Below are positions 9,028 through 18,155 of a stretch of 64,000 nucleotides of DNA, piece by piece; position 1 is the stretch's first letter; every line of letters begins with the position of its first letter. This DNA is from Planctomycetaceae bacterium (lineage in GTDB: Bacteria > Planctomycetota > Planctomycetia > Planctomycetales > Planctomycetaceae). The notes under the pieces were generated by a model. That model was not told where the DNA came from. It ran no database searches and was given only the letters and a program-made list of their open reading frames with translations. A program made the translations under genes and the position numbers. The DNA lies in assembly GCA_024742875.1 (NCBI GenBank), contig JANSXP010000011.1, positions 86,493 to 150,492 of the forward strand, given 5' to 3'.

Positions 9028-10946
9028 TTCTTTGCACTTTAGAACGTTGTGCTGACATGTTGCCCCGAACCGTCGCATTTGTCGTTTTTCTAACGACCGC
9101 CACTGCTGTTGCACAGCCGCGCTGGAGCGATCTGTATGAGCCGCGGGTGTTTAACGACATGCCGGTTCGCGTGATGAAGCCATTTGGCTTTGACGGCACT
9201 GAAAAGTATCCGGTCATCGTTTCGCTGCATGGTGCTGGTGGCAAAGGGACAAACAACCAGAAGCAATTGAAGGACTGGAATCGGCAACTTGCCGAGCCTC
9301 AGCGCAGAAAGAACTTCCCCTGTTATGTCGTGGCACCGCAGGTTCCGGAATTATGGGATGCCCAGGACCTGGAAAGCATTCAGGCTCTAATCAGGACGCT
9401 GCCATCGGTCGACATGAACCGCATCTACGTCATGGGACATTCGATGGGCGGTCACGGCACATACATCTTCATTCAGCTCGCTCCGGACTACTTCGCCGCC
9501 GCAGCACCGTCGGCAGGAAGCGGGCTCAAACGCACCCGCCCCTTTGTCGATCCCGCCAAATTCAAAGACCTGCCGATCTGGGCGTTTCATGGAGATCGTG
9601 ACGGAGTTTGCCCTGTCGAAAAGGACGTGAAGATCTTCGAAGGCATGAAGCAACTTGGCGGCAACATGAAGTTCACAATCTGGAAGGGGGACAATCACGG
9701 AGTCTCAGGAAAGATGATTCCAGGTGCGGACAACGGCACGACGCAGTTCAGCGGCAGTCGATGTGATCCCGAACCTGATTTCATGACGTGGTTGTTTTCT
9801 CAAGCCAGAAAGAACGACCAGCCTTCAAAGCAGACATCAGCGTGGACGAAGCACGTTGTTGTCGCCAAAGCAGGCAGCATGATTAACTCTGCCGTTGCCA
9901 GTGACTTCGACGGCGACGGTATGATCGACGTCCTGTCATCATACGACGGGCGTGTCACCCTGCTGAAAGGACCTTCCTGGAAACCTCACACACTGCACAT
10001 CTTCGATCCAAACAACTCCCGCAACAAACCGCGAACGAGCTGCATTCACAGTTGCCTGATGGATGTGGACAATGATGGCGACCTCGACTTCTGCGGCTCC
10101 AACAACACGGTTTTCTGGCTTGAGTGCCCTGACGATCCGTTCTCCGGCAAACCGTGGACATACCGCACGATCGATGATCAGATCCTTGGCACCCATTGCC
10201 TGATCACCGGCGACGTTGATGGAGACGGACGAGTCGACCTGATTGCCAATTCCGGCCGGCCGCCGGAGACAACCGCCATTCCGTATTCACTCACCTGGCT
10301 TTCGGTCCCCACAAGTGTTCACTCCGTTGCGAGCTGGCCTCGACACGTTTTTGCAGACCGGGATGCTCCAGGTGGCTCGCATTACACCAGCATCGGCGAC
10401 ATCAACAATGACGGTCGTGCGGACATCGCGTGCGCCGCGAAAGGGGGTGAAGGCTTCCCCGACGGCGAATGGTTTGCGTGGTGGGAACAGCCTGAAAATG
10501 CCACAGCCCCCTGGACGAAACACGTTCTTGCCGACAACCAGTCAGGTGCAACCAACATCCACTCTGTCCATGTGGATCAGGATCAGCACATCGATTTTGT
10601 CGCCACGCGAGGACATGGCAGTGGCGTTCTTTGGTTCCAAGGTCCGGAATTCCACGCCATCGAAATCGACCCTGACATTGCCGGTCCGCATTGTCTGGCG
10701 ACTGTGGATCTGGACGGTGACGGCGACATTGATATTGCCACGTGCGGTCGAGACAGCACCGGCACCGCCGTCTGGTATGAGAACTCAGGAACCGGCAGCT
10801 TTACCAGACATCTCGTCGGCGTTTACCAGGGAGCCTATGATATTCGCGCCACTGACATGGACGGCGACAGAGATCTCGACCTTCTGATCGCAGGCCATGG
10901 GAACAACAATATCGTCTGGTACGAGAATCGAATTCACGCGAATTAG
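9024..10946 (+). CDS. Secreted esterase-like alpha/beta hydrolase fused to FG-GAP/VCBS repeats
   Basis: 640 residues. The N-terminal half is an alpha/beta hydrolase of the PHB-depolymerase/feruloyl-esterase kind: oxyanion segment LHGAGGKG (69-75), nucleophile elbow G138-H-S140-M-G-G143, acid in HGDRDGVCP and histidine in GDNHGVSG. The second half (from about 295) carries at least six calcium-type repeats: DFDGDGMIDVL, DVDNDGDLDF, DVDGDGRVDLI, DINNDGRADIA, DLDGDGDIDIA, DMDGDRDLDLL, which normally form a beta-propeller. ATG 9024 overlaps the preceding stop (ATGA); ATG 9057 would give a more compact signal peptide (MLPRTVAFVVFLTTATAVA) and is a real alternative. Likely an exported carbohydrate esterase with a propeller module. 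Confidence 0.9.
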   Translation: MILCTLERCADMLPRTVAFVVFLTTATAVAQPRWSDLYEPRVFNDMPVRVMKPFGFDGTEKYPVIVSLHGAGGKGTNNQKQLKDWNRQLAEPQRRKNFPCYVVAPQVPELWDAQDLESIQALIRTLPSVDMNRIYVMGHSMGGHGTYIFIQLAPDYFAAAAPSAGSGLKRTRPFVDPAKFKDLPIWAFHGDRDGVCPVEKDVKIFEGMKQLGGNMKFTIWKGDNHGVSGKMIPGADNGTTQFSGSRCDPEPDFMTWLFSQARKNDQPSKQTSAWTKHVVVAKAGSMINSAVASDFDGDGMIDVLSSYDGRVTLLKGPSWKPHTLHIFDPNNSRNKPRTSCIHSCLMDVDNDGDLDFCGSNNTVFWLECPDDPFSGKPWTYRTIDDQILGTHCLITGDVDGDGRVDLIANSGRPPETTAIPYSLTWLSVPTSVHSVASWPRHVFADRDAPGGSHYTSIGDINNDGRADIACAAKGGEGFPDGEWFAWWEQPENATAPWTKHVLADNQSGATNIHSVHVDQDQHIDFVATRGHGSGVLWFQGPEFHAIEIDPDIAGPHCLATVDLDGDGDIDIATCGRDSTGTAVWYENSGTGSFTRHLVGVYQGAYDIRATDMDGDRDLDLLIAGHGNNNIVWYENRIHAN

Positions 10947-11279
10947 CGATTGCGTCGTGCCATTCCGGCGCCCTTACCGCATCAACCGATAAACCAGTGA
11001 TGTTGCGTGAGATTGGGTTGTGGCCTGTCCGCGAACGCATCGAAGTGGACAGTGGATGAGCCGCGTTACTGTCGGTATCAGGACATCATTTCCATGATGG
11101 CCATGATCTGATTCACGGTCTTACGATGATATCGCTATCCTAAGGGTCAGGCTCGTCCTGTTCAAACCAACTCTTTGGTTCTGCCGGGCCAATCTTCAGA
11201 CACGCTGGTCTCTGGCTGTCAGCTGTTGAAATTCAAGTCGCGGCAATGATTCGTTAGTCAGAGGCAGCTGGAGAACACA
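10947..11279. other. Intergenic, no gene seen
   Basis: This 333-nt stretch separates two same-strand genes and holds no plausible reading frame. A short palindrome ATGGCCAT occurs near 11096. A GGAGA box ends about 5 nt before ATG 11280 and is the likely ribosome-binding site. I see no convincing terminator; a promoter for the next gene is expected here but cannot be placed. Confidence 0.5.
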
Positions 11280-14003
11280 ATGTTGAACATCCATTCTTTA
11301 AGAGCGAACCGACCAGCATCGCCGATCAGGTTTCTGATCCTTCTGACGTTGTGGTTAACACCTTCTGTGGCTAAGGCGGATGTTGGACTTCCCACAATCT
11401 TTTCCAGCAATATGGTGCTTCAACGGGAGTTGGCGGTGCCTGTTTGGGGGACTGCTGACCCGGGCGAAGACGTCACAGTGAGGTTTGCAGGGCAGTCCAA
11501 ACAGACCACAGCAGATGCAGATGGAAAGTGGATGGTGCGGCTGGATCCACTGGCAACTTCCCACAGGAAACAGACTCTGCTTGTCGAAGGAAAGAATCGG
11601 CTGGAACTTTCCGGTGTACTGGTCGGCGAAGTCTGGCTGTGCAGCGGGCAGTCGAACATGGCCGATTCGTTCAGCTCCAGCAAGAATCGATTCATCGAAC
11701 CAGAGTATTTCGAGAAGGGTCTGGCTCAAATGCGAGTCTCCACTCGGCACGGCTGGACGGGCATCGACGAAAAAACGCAGCGGTCAGTCTCTCGCGTTGG
11801 ATTCTACTTTGGCGAAAAACTGTACCGAGAACTGCAGGTCCCGATCGGTTTGATCCTGCGATACAACTCCGGGACACCGATCCAGGCATGGATCCCGAAA
11901 GACGATTCGGAGATCATTCGAAAACGACTTGGCATCCCCGAAGGCTGGAATGATATTCAGGAGAATCGAAATCCAGGGGTTCAGTTCGCCGACAAAATTG
12001 AACCGATCATTCCCGTTTGTTTTCGGGGAGTGATTTGGTACCAGGGTGAGCGGAATGCCAAAACGCAGACAGGCCATGAATATCGCCATCTGCTGCCCTT
12101 TATGATCGACAATTGGCGCCAGCTGTTCGCACGTCGTGCCGGAGTGCCCGTACGAAAGTTCCCTTTTTACTACGTTCAGGTTCCCACTCAGGATGCCACC
12201 GGAGAATGGCCGTGGCTGCGAGACGCTATGCGTCGCGCGCTGGCGACCACCCAGAACACCGGAATGGCCGTCTTTTATGACCACGGCCCCAGCCTGCATC
12301 CTCATGACAAGCGTTATGCCGGAGAACGGCTGGCTCTTTGGGCACTTGCGAAAGACTACGGCAGATCGAAGCTGGAATATTCGGGGCCGTTGTTGAAGAG
12401 CGTCGAATTCCGCGGCAATACGGCGCGACTTTTCTTCGACCATGTCGCAGGGGGACTCAGGAACCCTGCCGGCGATGAGACAAGCCTGGACTTTTTTGAA
12501 ATCGCCGGTGAAGACGCAAAGTACGTTACAGCGAACGCAAAGATCGTCGGCGACCAGGTTCATGTGACCAGTCCCAGCATCGCCAACCCGAAATTCGTGC
12601 GATATCTGTTCCGCAAAGAACAACCTGACCCGGCCATCAGTCTTGTGAATTCAGCCGGGCTGCCCGCGTCGAGTTTCATGACGGATGACTTCAAACCACC
12701 GCGGGAACCAATCACTCAGCGGCCACCAAACAGACAACTGACCGAAGCGGAAATGGCGGCACGCAAAGCGGATCGAATCGCAAGGCGAGAAGCTCGGAAC
12801 GCCCCTGCCACCACAAAGGAGTTACCCGGAAAGCCATCGTCAGGCAAAGCCATGAAAACACAGGACGCTGCTTTGCCTGCGGAAGCAGATGGACCTGCGC
12901 CGGAAGTTGTGGATTTGTCTTCTGAAGATATTTCCTACGCCAAAGAGCAGCATCTTCCCGATCTCGAACGACCATTCCTCGATGCGACTCCGGAGGACAT
13001 GGCGGACGGAATCGAGGTTGGCGAACTTGGCACCGATAGCGGTGACAGGGAGATGATCGTGGCATTCGCTCGAGAAATCGCCGCTGGTAAGCACGGAGAT
13101 GTCGACAGCCTGTTGATTCATCACGACGGCCGATTGATTTTTGAATCGTACTTTCGCCGCGGGCGAGCCAACTATCCTCACTACCAAATGTCGATCACAA
13201 AATCCTACACGGCGATGGCGCTGGGCCGCGCCATTCAACTTGGCCGTTTGAAGATGTCCGACCTGAATCGACCTGTGCTCGACTTTCTGAAGGACATCGA
13301 CCGAAGCAATCTCGCCACTGGCAGCCACACGATCACTTTGAACGACGCCTTGAACATGCACTCGGGGATTCGCGTCGACAAAGCAACTGTCGCGAACCTT
13401 CGAAAATCGGCGAGCACGTTGAAGGGACAGGGACAGATTCAGGCGTACCTTGAATACACGGCTCCGATCACGAAAGAGTCCAGACAATACAAGTATCAGT
13501 CATCTGACCCGTCGATCGTGATGCAGGTGATTGAATCCGTCGTGCCGGGATCAGCGCGTGAATTCATCCAGAAAGAACTGCTCAAGCCAATGGGAATTTC
13601 CAATTTTGGCTGGCAGGATGACGTGAGCGGTCTGCCGAAATCAGCTGCTGGCAGCAGCATGAGATCTCGCGACATGATCAAGTGGGGGATGCTGGTACAG
13701 AACCGCGGCGAGTGGGACGGCGAGCGATTGATCCCGGCCGAGTTCGTACAGCGGGCGACTTCCAGAATCCACACAAATCCGCAGGACACGTCATACGGCT
13801 ACTTTTGGTGGCGTCATGATGTCGAAGTGCAGGGAAAGACGTACGACCTAAAATCAGGCCGCGGTGCTGGTGGCCAATTTATCATGATGATTGACGAATT
13901 GGATCTGATTATGGCCGTCACATCTCACAACAAAGGAATGGGCAACATGCTGAATACTGCCCCACAGCGGGTCATTCCTGCGATGCTTTCCACGGCTCCC
14001 TGA
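11280..14003 (+). CDS. Sialate O-acetylesterase-like (SASA) domain fused to beta-lactamase-like serine hydrolase
   Basis: 907 residues with a signal peptide ending near residue 33 (…TPSVAKA). Residues about 35-490 are a sialate-O-acetylesterase-like carbohydrate esterase: beta-sandwich start (IFSSNMVLQRE), C121-S-G-Q-S125-N-M nucleophile block, GVIWYQGERNA (usual form GESNA) and LHPHDKRYAGERLALWAL. A charged alanine/arginine linker (about 480-570) follows. Residues about 590-900 are a class C beta-lactamase-like serine hydrolase: S638-I-T-K641 is the SxxK motif, LNDALNMHSGI follows, YQSS stands where YxN is usual, and a GRGAGGQ segment lies near the C-terminus. The two hydrolases are normally separate proteins. 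It is probably exported and acts on acetylated glycans or esters; real substrates are unknown. Confidence 0.92.
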   Translation: MLNIHSLRANRPASPIRFLILLTLWLTPSVAKADVGLPTIFSSNMVLQRELAVPVWGTADPGEDVTVRFAGQSKQTTADADGKWMVRLDPLATSHRKQTLLVEGKNRLELSGVLVGEVWLCSGQSNMADSFSSSKNRFIEPEYFEKGLAQMRVSTRHGWTGIDEKTQRSVSRVGFYFGEKLYRELQVPIGLILRYNSGTPIQAWIPKDDSEIIRKRLGIPEGWNDIQENRNPGVQFADKIEPIIPVCFRGVIWYQGERNAKTQTGHEYRHLLPFMIDNWRQLFARRAGVPVRKFPFYYVQVPTQDATGEWPWLRDAMRRALATTQNTGMAVFYDHGPSLHPHDKRYAGERLALWALAKDYGRSKLEYSGPLLKSVEFRGNTARLFFDHVAGGLRNPAGDETSLDFFEIAGEDAKYVTANAKIVGDQVHVTSPSIANPKFVRYLFRKEQPDPAISLVNSAGLPASSFMTDDFKPPREPITQRPPNRQLTEAEMAARKADRIARREARNAPATTKELPGKPSSGKAMKTQDAALPAEADGPAPEVVDLSSEDISYAKEQHLPDLERPFLDATPEDMADGIEVGELGTDSGDREMIVAFAREIAAGKHGDVDSLLIHHDGRLIFESYFRRGRANYPHYQMSITKSYTAMALGRAIQLGRLKMSDLNRPVLDFLKDIDRSNLATGSHTITLNDALNMHSGIRVDKATVANLRKSASTLKGQGQIQAYLEYTAPITKESRQYKYQSSDPSIVMQVIESVVPGSAREFIQKELLKPMGISNFGWQDDVSGLPKSAAGSSMRSRDMIKWGMLVQNRGEWDGERLIPAEFVQRATSRIHTNPQDTSYGYFWWRHDVEVQGKTYDLKSGRGAGGQFIMMIDELDLIMAVTSHNKGMGNMLNTAPQRVIPAMLSTAP

Positions 14004-14631
14004 TCGGGCGCCTCACCAGCGGAACCGCCGCAACGCCATTCGGTTCGCAGCCATTCGGAATCGTGAACGTGTGCGAAACGAGTGTCACGGTCTCTGCTAC
14101 CCCCGCCGGCAGGACTCAAAGTACGAAAAAGCGATTAACCCGATTTCAGTCTGTAATCGTTTCGTATTGTAAGCTGTTTCTCTTGAGGAGTTTTCGACAT
14201 GACTGCCTGCCCTCAAATTCGTTCTGCGCTGCTGCGAACCTCTGCCTTTGCGACGCAGTCGGCTGGCACGCTCAGCGCGAGCCTCAGAGAGTCGATCGCA
14301 TCAAGCAGTTCGATGGGCAACCTGGCCACATCACGGGCTGACTGATCAACCGACCGGATCAGTTGCCAGGCTGCATGTACCACCAGATCACGATTCCCGA
14401 CGTCTGCGTAAGAATCTGCGGAGTTCTTCTGTTCCGTTTCGGGCTCACCAATAACAACACTCGCGAAACGGACGGGGGTTCGGAAGCCATCCACTTCCGT
14501 TTCTACGTTTCTGTCTTTCCAACTCCAGCGATTTTGCTCATTCGCTGCCGCGAACGCTCGTCGCTGAGCAGTATGGTAACGCAGCCCAGCGCATCTTCAG
14601 TGAGTCTCGAACGACTCGATTGAGCAATCGC
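14004..14631. other. Gene-poor 628-nt stretch with a possible minus-strand gene remnant
   Basis: No convincing complete gene. On the minus strand a frame open from about 14605 to 14213 contains RDLVVHAAWQLIRSV followed by LALSVPADCVAKAE, which faintly resembles helices 1 and 2 of four-helix-bundle (23S rRNA intervening-sequence type) proteins, whose second helix typically reads …SVPANIAEG. The only starts are non-ATG (GTG at 14494), no ribosome-binding site is visible, and the frame stops right after the match. It may be a decayed copy or chance. I see no terminator or repeat otherwise. Confidence 0.3.
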
Positions 14632-15048
14632 TCACATTCCGTGCGCAGGCTGCTCGCTCCGTTCACTCCGCCGACGATGATGCCACCACAGCAGGGCGTT
14701 AAGAGCCAGCAGCGGCGCCCACAACACCCAGTGGAGGATGATCATCCAGCGGGTGCCGCGCCCATTGTCTTTGGCGTCCCCCCACCACCGCAGAGAAGCG
14801 CGGGGAACCCGAGCATCAATCCAGCCGGAGAACTCTTTCTTCTTCATCGGTTCGAAGTGCACGATGACCGGCCACCAGGGGCGCTGTGGACGCGTAACGC
14901 TGTCCATCTCAATCAGCCAGCCGATGGGGTGCGAGTAGATCGACACCCGCCCCTGCGCCGACATGACACGAAACCGGCTCAAGACGGTCAGCAGGACAAC
15001 GACCAGCAGTACCAGACGGGCGGCAAGTCGAAACAGGATCCAGATCAC
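14632..15048 (-). CDS. Small two-helix membrane protein, function unknown
   Basis: 138 residues. GTG at 15048 is chosen because an AAAGGAG box sits 8 nt upstream; the longer frame from 15099 has no such site. The protein begins directly with a hydrophobic helix (FRLAARLVLLVVVLLTVL), followed by a loop of about 70 residues rich in Trp, Pro and basic residues (MKKKEFSGWIDARVP), a second hydrophobic helix (MIILHWVLWAPLLALNALLWW) and a basic tail (HHRRRSERSE). This fits a two-pass inner-membrane protein. I do not recognise the family. It stands alone, opposite in direction to the genes on both sides. Confidence 0.65.
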   Translation of the reverse strand: MIWILFRLAARLVLLVVVLLTVLSRFRVMSAQGRVSIYSHPIGWLIEMDSVTRPQRPWWPVIVHFEPMKKKEFSGWIDARVPRASLRWWGDAKDNGRGTRWMIILHWVLWAPLLALNALLWWHHRRRSERSEQPAHGM

Positions 15049-15571
15049 AGTGTGTGCTCCTTTGTCGCAACTTTTCGTTGATGACACCTTCTGCGGCACG
15101 TTAGCCGCATCGTTCCTCCAGGATGCTGTGAGCTCTGCTGCCGTCTGCGCGGCAAATCCACTTCGGCAATGGTATCAGTTGCTGGGCCCATCAGTCGCCG
15201 GTGCCAACAATCGCTGATCAGATTGCCCTTCTGAGTTTCTTCTCGTGCCATATCCCGTAGGTCACACAACGCGGCGTGATGGCTGCTGGGAACGAAATTC
15301 TGCCATCAGCGCGGCTGTTCTGAAGACTGTAACAGACTGTTCCCGTTCAACGGGAACAGTCTGTTACAGTTCAACGGGAAATGCTCACTCCAACAGAACG
15401 CAGCAGAAAATGATGAGATGGCAGTGACCAGTTCGTACAATAGGCGGAAGGCGCGGCCTGCAGGCCAAATGACCAGGCAGGGAAATCAGATGACAACACC
15501 TCGAAACAGCGGCATCAGACGCCCACCAGGCGAAAATTAAGGCAAAACGCGACAACTCCTGAGAACGCTTT
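15049..15571. other. Divergent intergenic region with hairpins
   Basis: This 523-nt stretch lies between the divergent starts of the small membrane protein and the DUF1552 gene and should hold promoters for both. It contains a TGCGGC/GCCGCA hairpin at 15092-15109 in the leader of the minus-strand gene, the large palindrome at 15326-15370, and a 12-bp palindrome GGCCTGCAGGCC at 15455-15466. No reading frame here looks coding. Confidence 0.5.
15326..15370. repeat. 45-bp perfect inverted repeat
   Basis: Two 21-nt arms (left 15327-15347 beginning CTGTAACAGACTG; right 15349-15369 ending CAGTCTGTTACAG) are perfectly complementary around a single central C at 15348. One more A-T pair extends each side. 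The core 11-mer TTCAACGGGAA occurs again immediately downstream at 15370-15380, as a direct repeat of 15346-15356. There is no T-run after the right arm, so it is a poor rho-independent terminator. Possible roles are a cruciform or protein-binding palindrome or a copy of a dispersed repeat. Confidence 0.9.
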
Positions 15572-16864
15572 ATGACAAATCACGTTAACCGCAGGCATCT
15601 GCTGCGCGGCGCTGGCGCGCTAATCGCATTGCCTGGGCTGGAGTCGATTGGCTTCCGCCGATCGGCTTCGGCCGCAAAGAAGTCGCCGCCGCAACCAGAC
15701 AAACGTCTGGTCTTTCTGGGGCTGGGGTTTGGGGTGACACAGGAGACGTGGTTTCCTGACGTCGAACAAACGGGAGCCGAATACAGGCTGCCGGAAGGGC
15801 TCAAGCCGCTGGCACGACACAGGAACGACTTTACGGTCGTGCAGGGCTGCGCGAATCAGTTCAGCAATGAGGCCCACTGGGGAAGCACGTTCTGGCTGAC
15901 CGGTGCCAATCGTTTCGCCGTGCCCGGCCAGAACATGTCCAACAGCATCTCCGCCGATCAGGTGGCCGCGCAGCATTTCGGTCAGACGACACGTTTTTCG
16001 TCCATTCAGCTGAACAGCACAGATGGCAGTTCGTCAGGTCATGGCCCTGGTCTCTCCCTGGCCTGGGACCAGCGCGGAAAGCCTGTTGCAGGTTTCAACA
16101 ATCCGGTGCACGTGTTTCACAGGCTGTTCTCCGCCGACGACATGCCACTGGAGCAGCGACAGGCGGCCATCGCCGAAGACCACAGTGTGCTGGATGCCGT
16201 CCTCACGGACGCCCGTCGTGTCAAGCGCGGTCTTTCCGGAACCGACAGGCAGAAACTGGAGGAGTACTTTCAGGGCATCCGCGACATCGAGAAACGACTG
16301 AGCAGGGACGAACAATGGCTCGAGATCCCCAAAGCCAGACCGCCCCTGGACGAACCCGGGCCGAGTCTGAAAGGACGCGAAGAAATTGCCGTCATGTACG
16401 ACCTGATTGTCGCCGCGCTGCAGACGGACAGCACACGTGTGATGACGTATCGCATGCCAGGTCAAAGTCTTCTGCAGAGTCTCGGCGTCTCACTGGGCGC
16501 CCATAACGTCAGCCATTACTCTCCGGGAGAACGCATGCAGGCTTCCCAGACGCGCGACCAGACTCACTGCGAGCTGCTGGCCGGCCTGATCGACAGGCTC
16601 AAAGCCACAAAAGAGGAAGATGGATCAAGTCTCTTTGACCATGTAGCGCTGGCCTTCGGTTCCAATATCAGCTCAATCCACTACCTGACAAACTGTCCCA
16701 CAATTCTCACAGGCGGCGGAGCCAGTCTGAAGCTGGGTCAGCATCTCGTCCTGCCGCAGGACACGCCGCTGTGTAATGTCTGGCTGACGATGCTGCAGGG
16801 CCTGGGCATCAGCGTGGAACAACACGGTGACAGCACGGGGGTTGTCAAACAGCTGCAGGCTTAG
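15572..16864 (+). CDS. DUF1552 family protein, Tat-exported
   Basis: 430 residues beginning with a twin-arginine signal (NRRHLLRGAGALIALPGLES). DUF1552 hallmarks are FTVVQGCANQFSNEAHWG, SISADQVAAQHFG, LDAVLTDARRVKRGLSGTD, LEEYFQGIRDIEKRL and FGSNISSIHYLTN. It is the first gene of a second block (DUF1552, DUF1552, DUF1592-type, broken DUF1592-type). Only 67 nt separate it from the next start. It diverges from the DUF1552 at 1866, so the two blocks are not a recent copy of each other. Function unknown beyond a likely partnership with the DUF1592-type protein. Confidence 0.93.
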   Translation: MTNHVNRRHLLRGAGALIALPGLESIGFRRSASAAKKSPPQPDKRLVFLGLGFGVTQETWFPDVEQTGAEYRLPEGLKPLARHRNDFTVVQGCANQFSNEAHWGSTFWLTGANRFAVPGQNMSNSISADQVAAQHFGQTTRFSSIQLNSTDGSSSGHGPGLSLAWDQRGKPVAGFNNPVHVFHRLFSADDMPLEQRQAAIAEDHSVLDAVLTDARRVKRGLSGTDRQKLEEYFQGIRDIEKRLSRDEQWLEIPKARPPLDEPGPSLKGREEIAVMYDLIVAALQTDSTRVMTYRMPGQSLLQSLGVSLGAHNVSHYSPGERMQASQTRDQTHCELLAGLIDRLKATKEEDGSSLFDHVALAFGSNISSIHYLTNCPTILTGGGASLKLGQHLVLPQDTPLCNVWLTMLQGLGISVEQHGDSTGVVKQLQA

Positions 16865-16931
16865 CGCGGCTGCCACCGTGAATGGGTGGGGCGACAGGCC
16901 CCCTAAACACATTGCAACAGAGGGTAAAAAC

Positions 16932-18155
16932 ATGAAAAGACGGACTGTTCTTTCGGGGGCTGGCGTAGCCCTGCTGCTGCCTCGCATGGAAAGCCTGGGC
17001 CAGGTGAGTGAGACACATCCTCCGCGTCGCCTGCTGACCATTGTGAATCATCTCAGTTTTTATCAGCCGGAACTGATACCGGAGTCAGACGGCGCCTTCG
17101 GCAATGCCCCCTCCCTCCTGGACGCCCTCTCCGATCACTTCGAGCACCTGAAAGTCTTCAGCGGTCTGGCCAACCCGGCTGTTCAAAACGGTTTCGGTCA
17201 CACGCCGTGCGTTGGCATTCTCTCCGGTTATTTCAACAAGCTTGAGCGTCGCAACCGTCTGTCGATTGACCAGGCGATCGCGGATCTGATTGGCGGTGAC
17301 ACACGATTCAAGTCACTCGTGTTTCAGGCGGGGGAGAACCTTAACTTCTCTCAGATCTCATGGGACCGGCACGGCCTGCCGGTGAAGCAGATCGACTCAC
17401 CACGCCGAATTTTTAATCTGCTCTTTCAGGTCGACGAGAAACACGCGACACAGAAACAGGTGCTTGCCGAAGACCGCAGCATTCTTGACGCGCTGTTTCA
17501 GCAGGCCAGGTCGATGAAGAAGCGTCTGAACGCCACTGACCGTGCAAAGCTGGATGAATACCTGACATCGGTTCGCGAAGTGGAGCAAACGGTGAAACGC
17601 CGCGAGTACTGGGCTGACCGTGACAGGCCGCAGGTGGATTACGAACTGGCTGACTTTGACCGCAGGTCAGTGGATGACTACGTTGCCACTCTGCTGGACC
17701 TGGCGGTTCTGGCACTGGAAACCGATTCGACGCGTGCCGTCACGGTACAGATCCCCTTCTGGGAAGGCTTCCGGGAGTCGGAACTGAGCGGCAACTATCA
17801 CGATCTGTCTCACCACGGCCAAAAGCCCGAAAAGATCAAAAAGCTGCTCATGATGGAGCACGCCATCCTCACACGGATCTGCGACGCTCTGGGAACGATG
17901 AAGCGGCGCAGCGCCGGCCACAGTTCGGTTTTCGACCAAACGACCGTGCTACTGACGGCGTCGATGGGCAGCGCAAACGCCCACAACTTTGACGACCTGC
18001 CGGCGCTCGTGTTCGACGGCCGCATGAAGAAGACTGGCCACTGGCAGAAGCGGGATATGCCCATGAGCAACCTGTACCTTGGCTTGCTGCAGATGTTTGG
18101 CGCCGAACAGGATCGTTTCGGAGAAAGCACTTCGGCCCTGGAGGTACTGGCATGA
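16932..18155 (+). CDS. Second DUF1552 family protein of the block
   Basis: 407 residues. ATG 16932 is preferred to an upstream in-frame start at 16827: it gives a twin-arginine N-terminus (MKRRTVLSGAGVALLLPRM) and has AGAGGG about 8 nt upstream. DUF1552 features include FSGLANPAVQNGFGHTPC, RLSIDQAIADLIGG, LDEYLTSVREVEQTVKRRE, LSHHGQKPEKIKKL and LTASMGSANAHNFDD. The stop codon overlaps the start of the DUF1592-type gene by 4 nt (ATGA), so the two are translationally coupled, which supports a working pair. Confidence 0.93.
   Translation: MKRRTVLSGAGVALLLPRMESLGQVSETHPPRRLLTIVNHLSFYQPELIPESDGAFGNAPSLLDALSDHFEHLKVFSGLANPAVQNGFGHTPCVGILSGYFNKLERRNRLSIDQAIADLIGGDTRFKSLVFQAGENLNFSQISWDRHGLPVKQIDSPRRIFNLLFQVDEKHATQKQVLAEDRSILDALFQQARSMKKRLNATDRAKLDEYLTSVREVEQTVKRREYWADRDRPQVDYELADFDRRSVDDYVATLLDLAVLALETDSTRAVTVQIPFWEGFRESELSGNYHDLSHHGQKPEKIKKLLMMEHAILTRICDALGTMKRRSAGHSSVFDQTTVLLTASMGSANAHNFDDLPALVFDGRMKKTGHWQKRDMPMSNLYLGLLQMFGAEQDRFGESTSALEVLA

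Noticed and set aside
15326..15370. Palindrome as a rho-independent terminator
   Set aside because: No T-run follows either arm, and both flanking genes point away from it.
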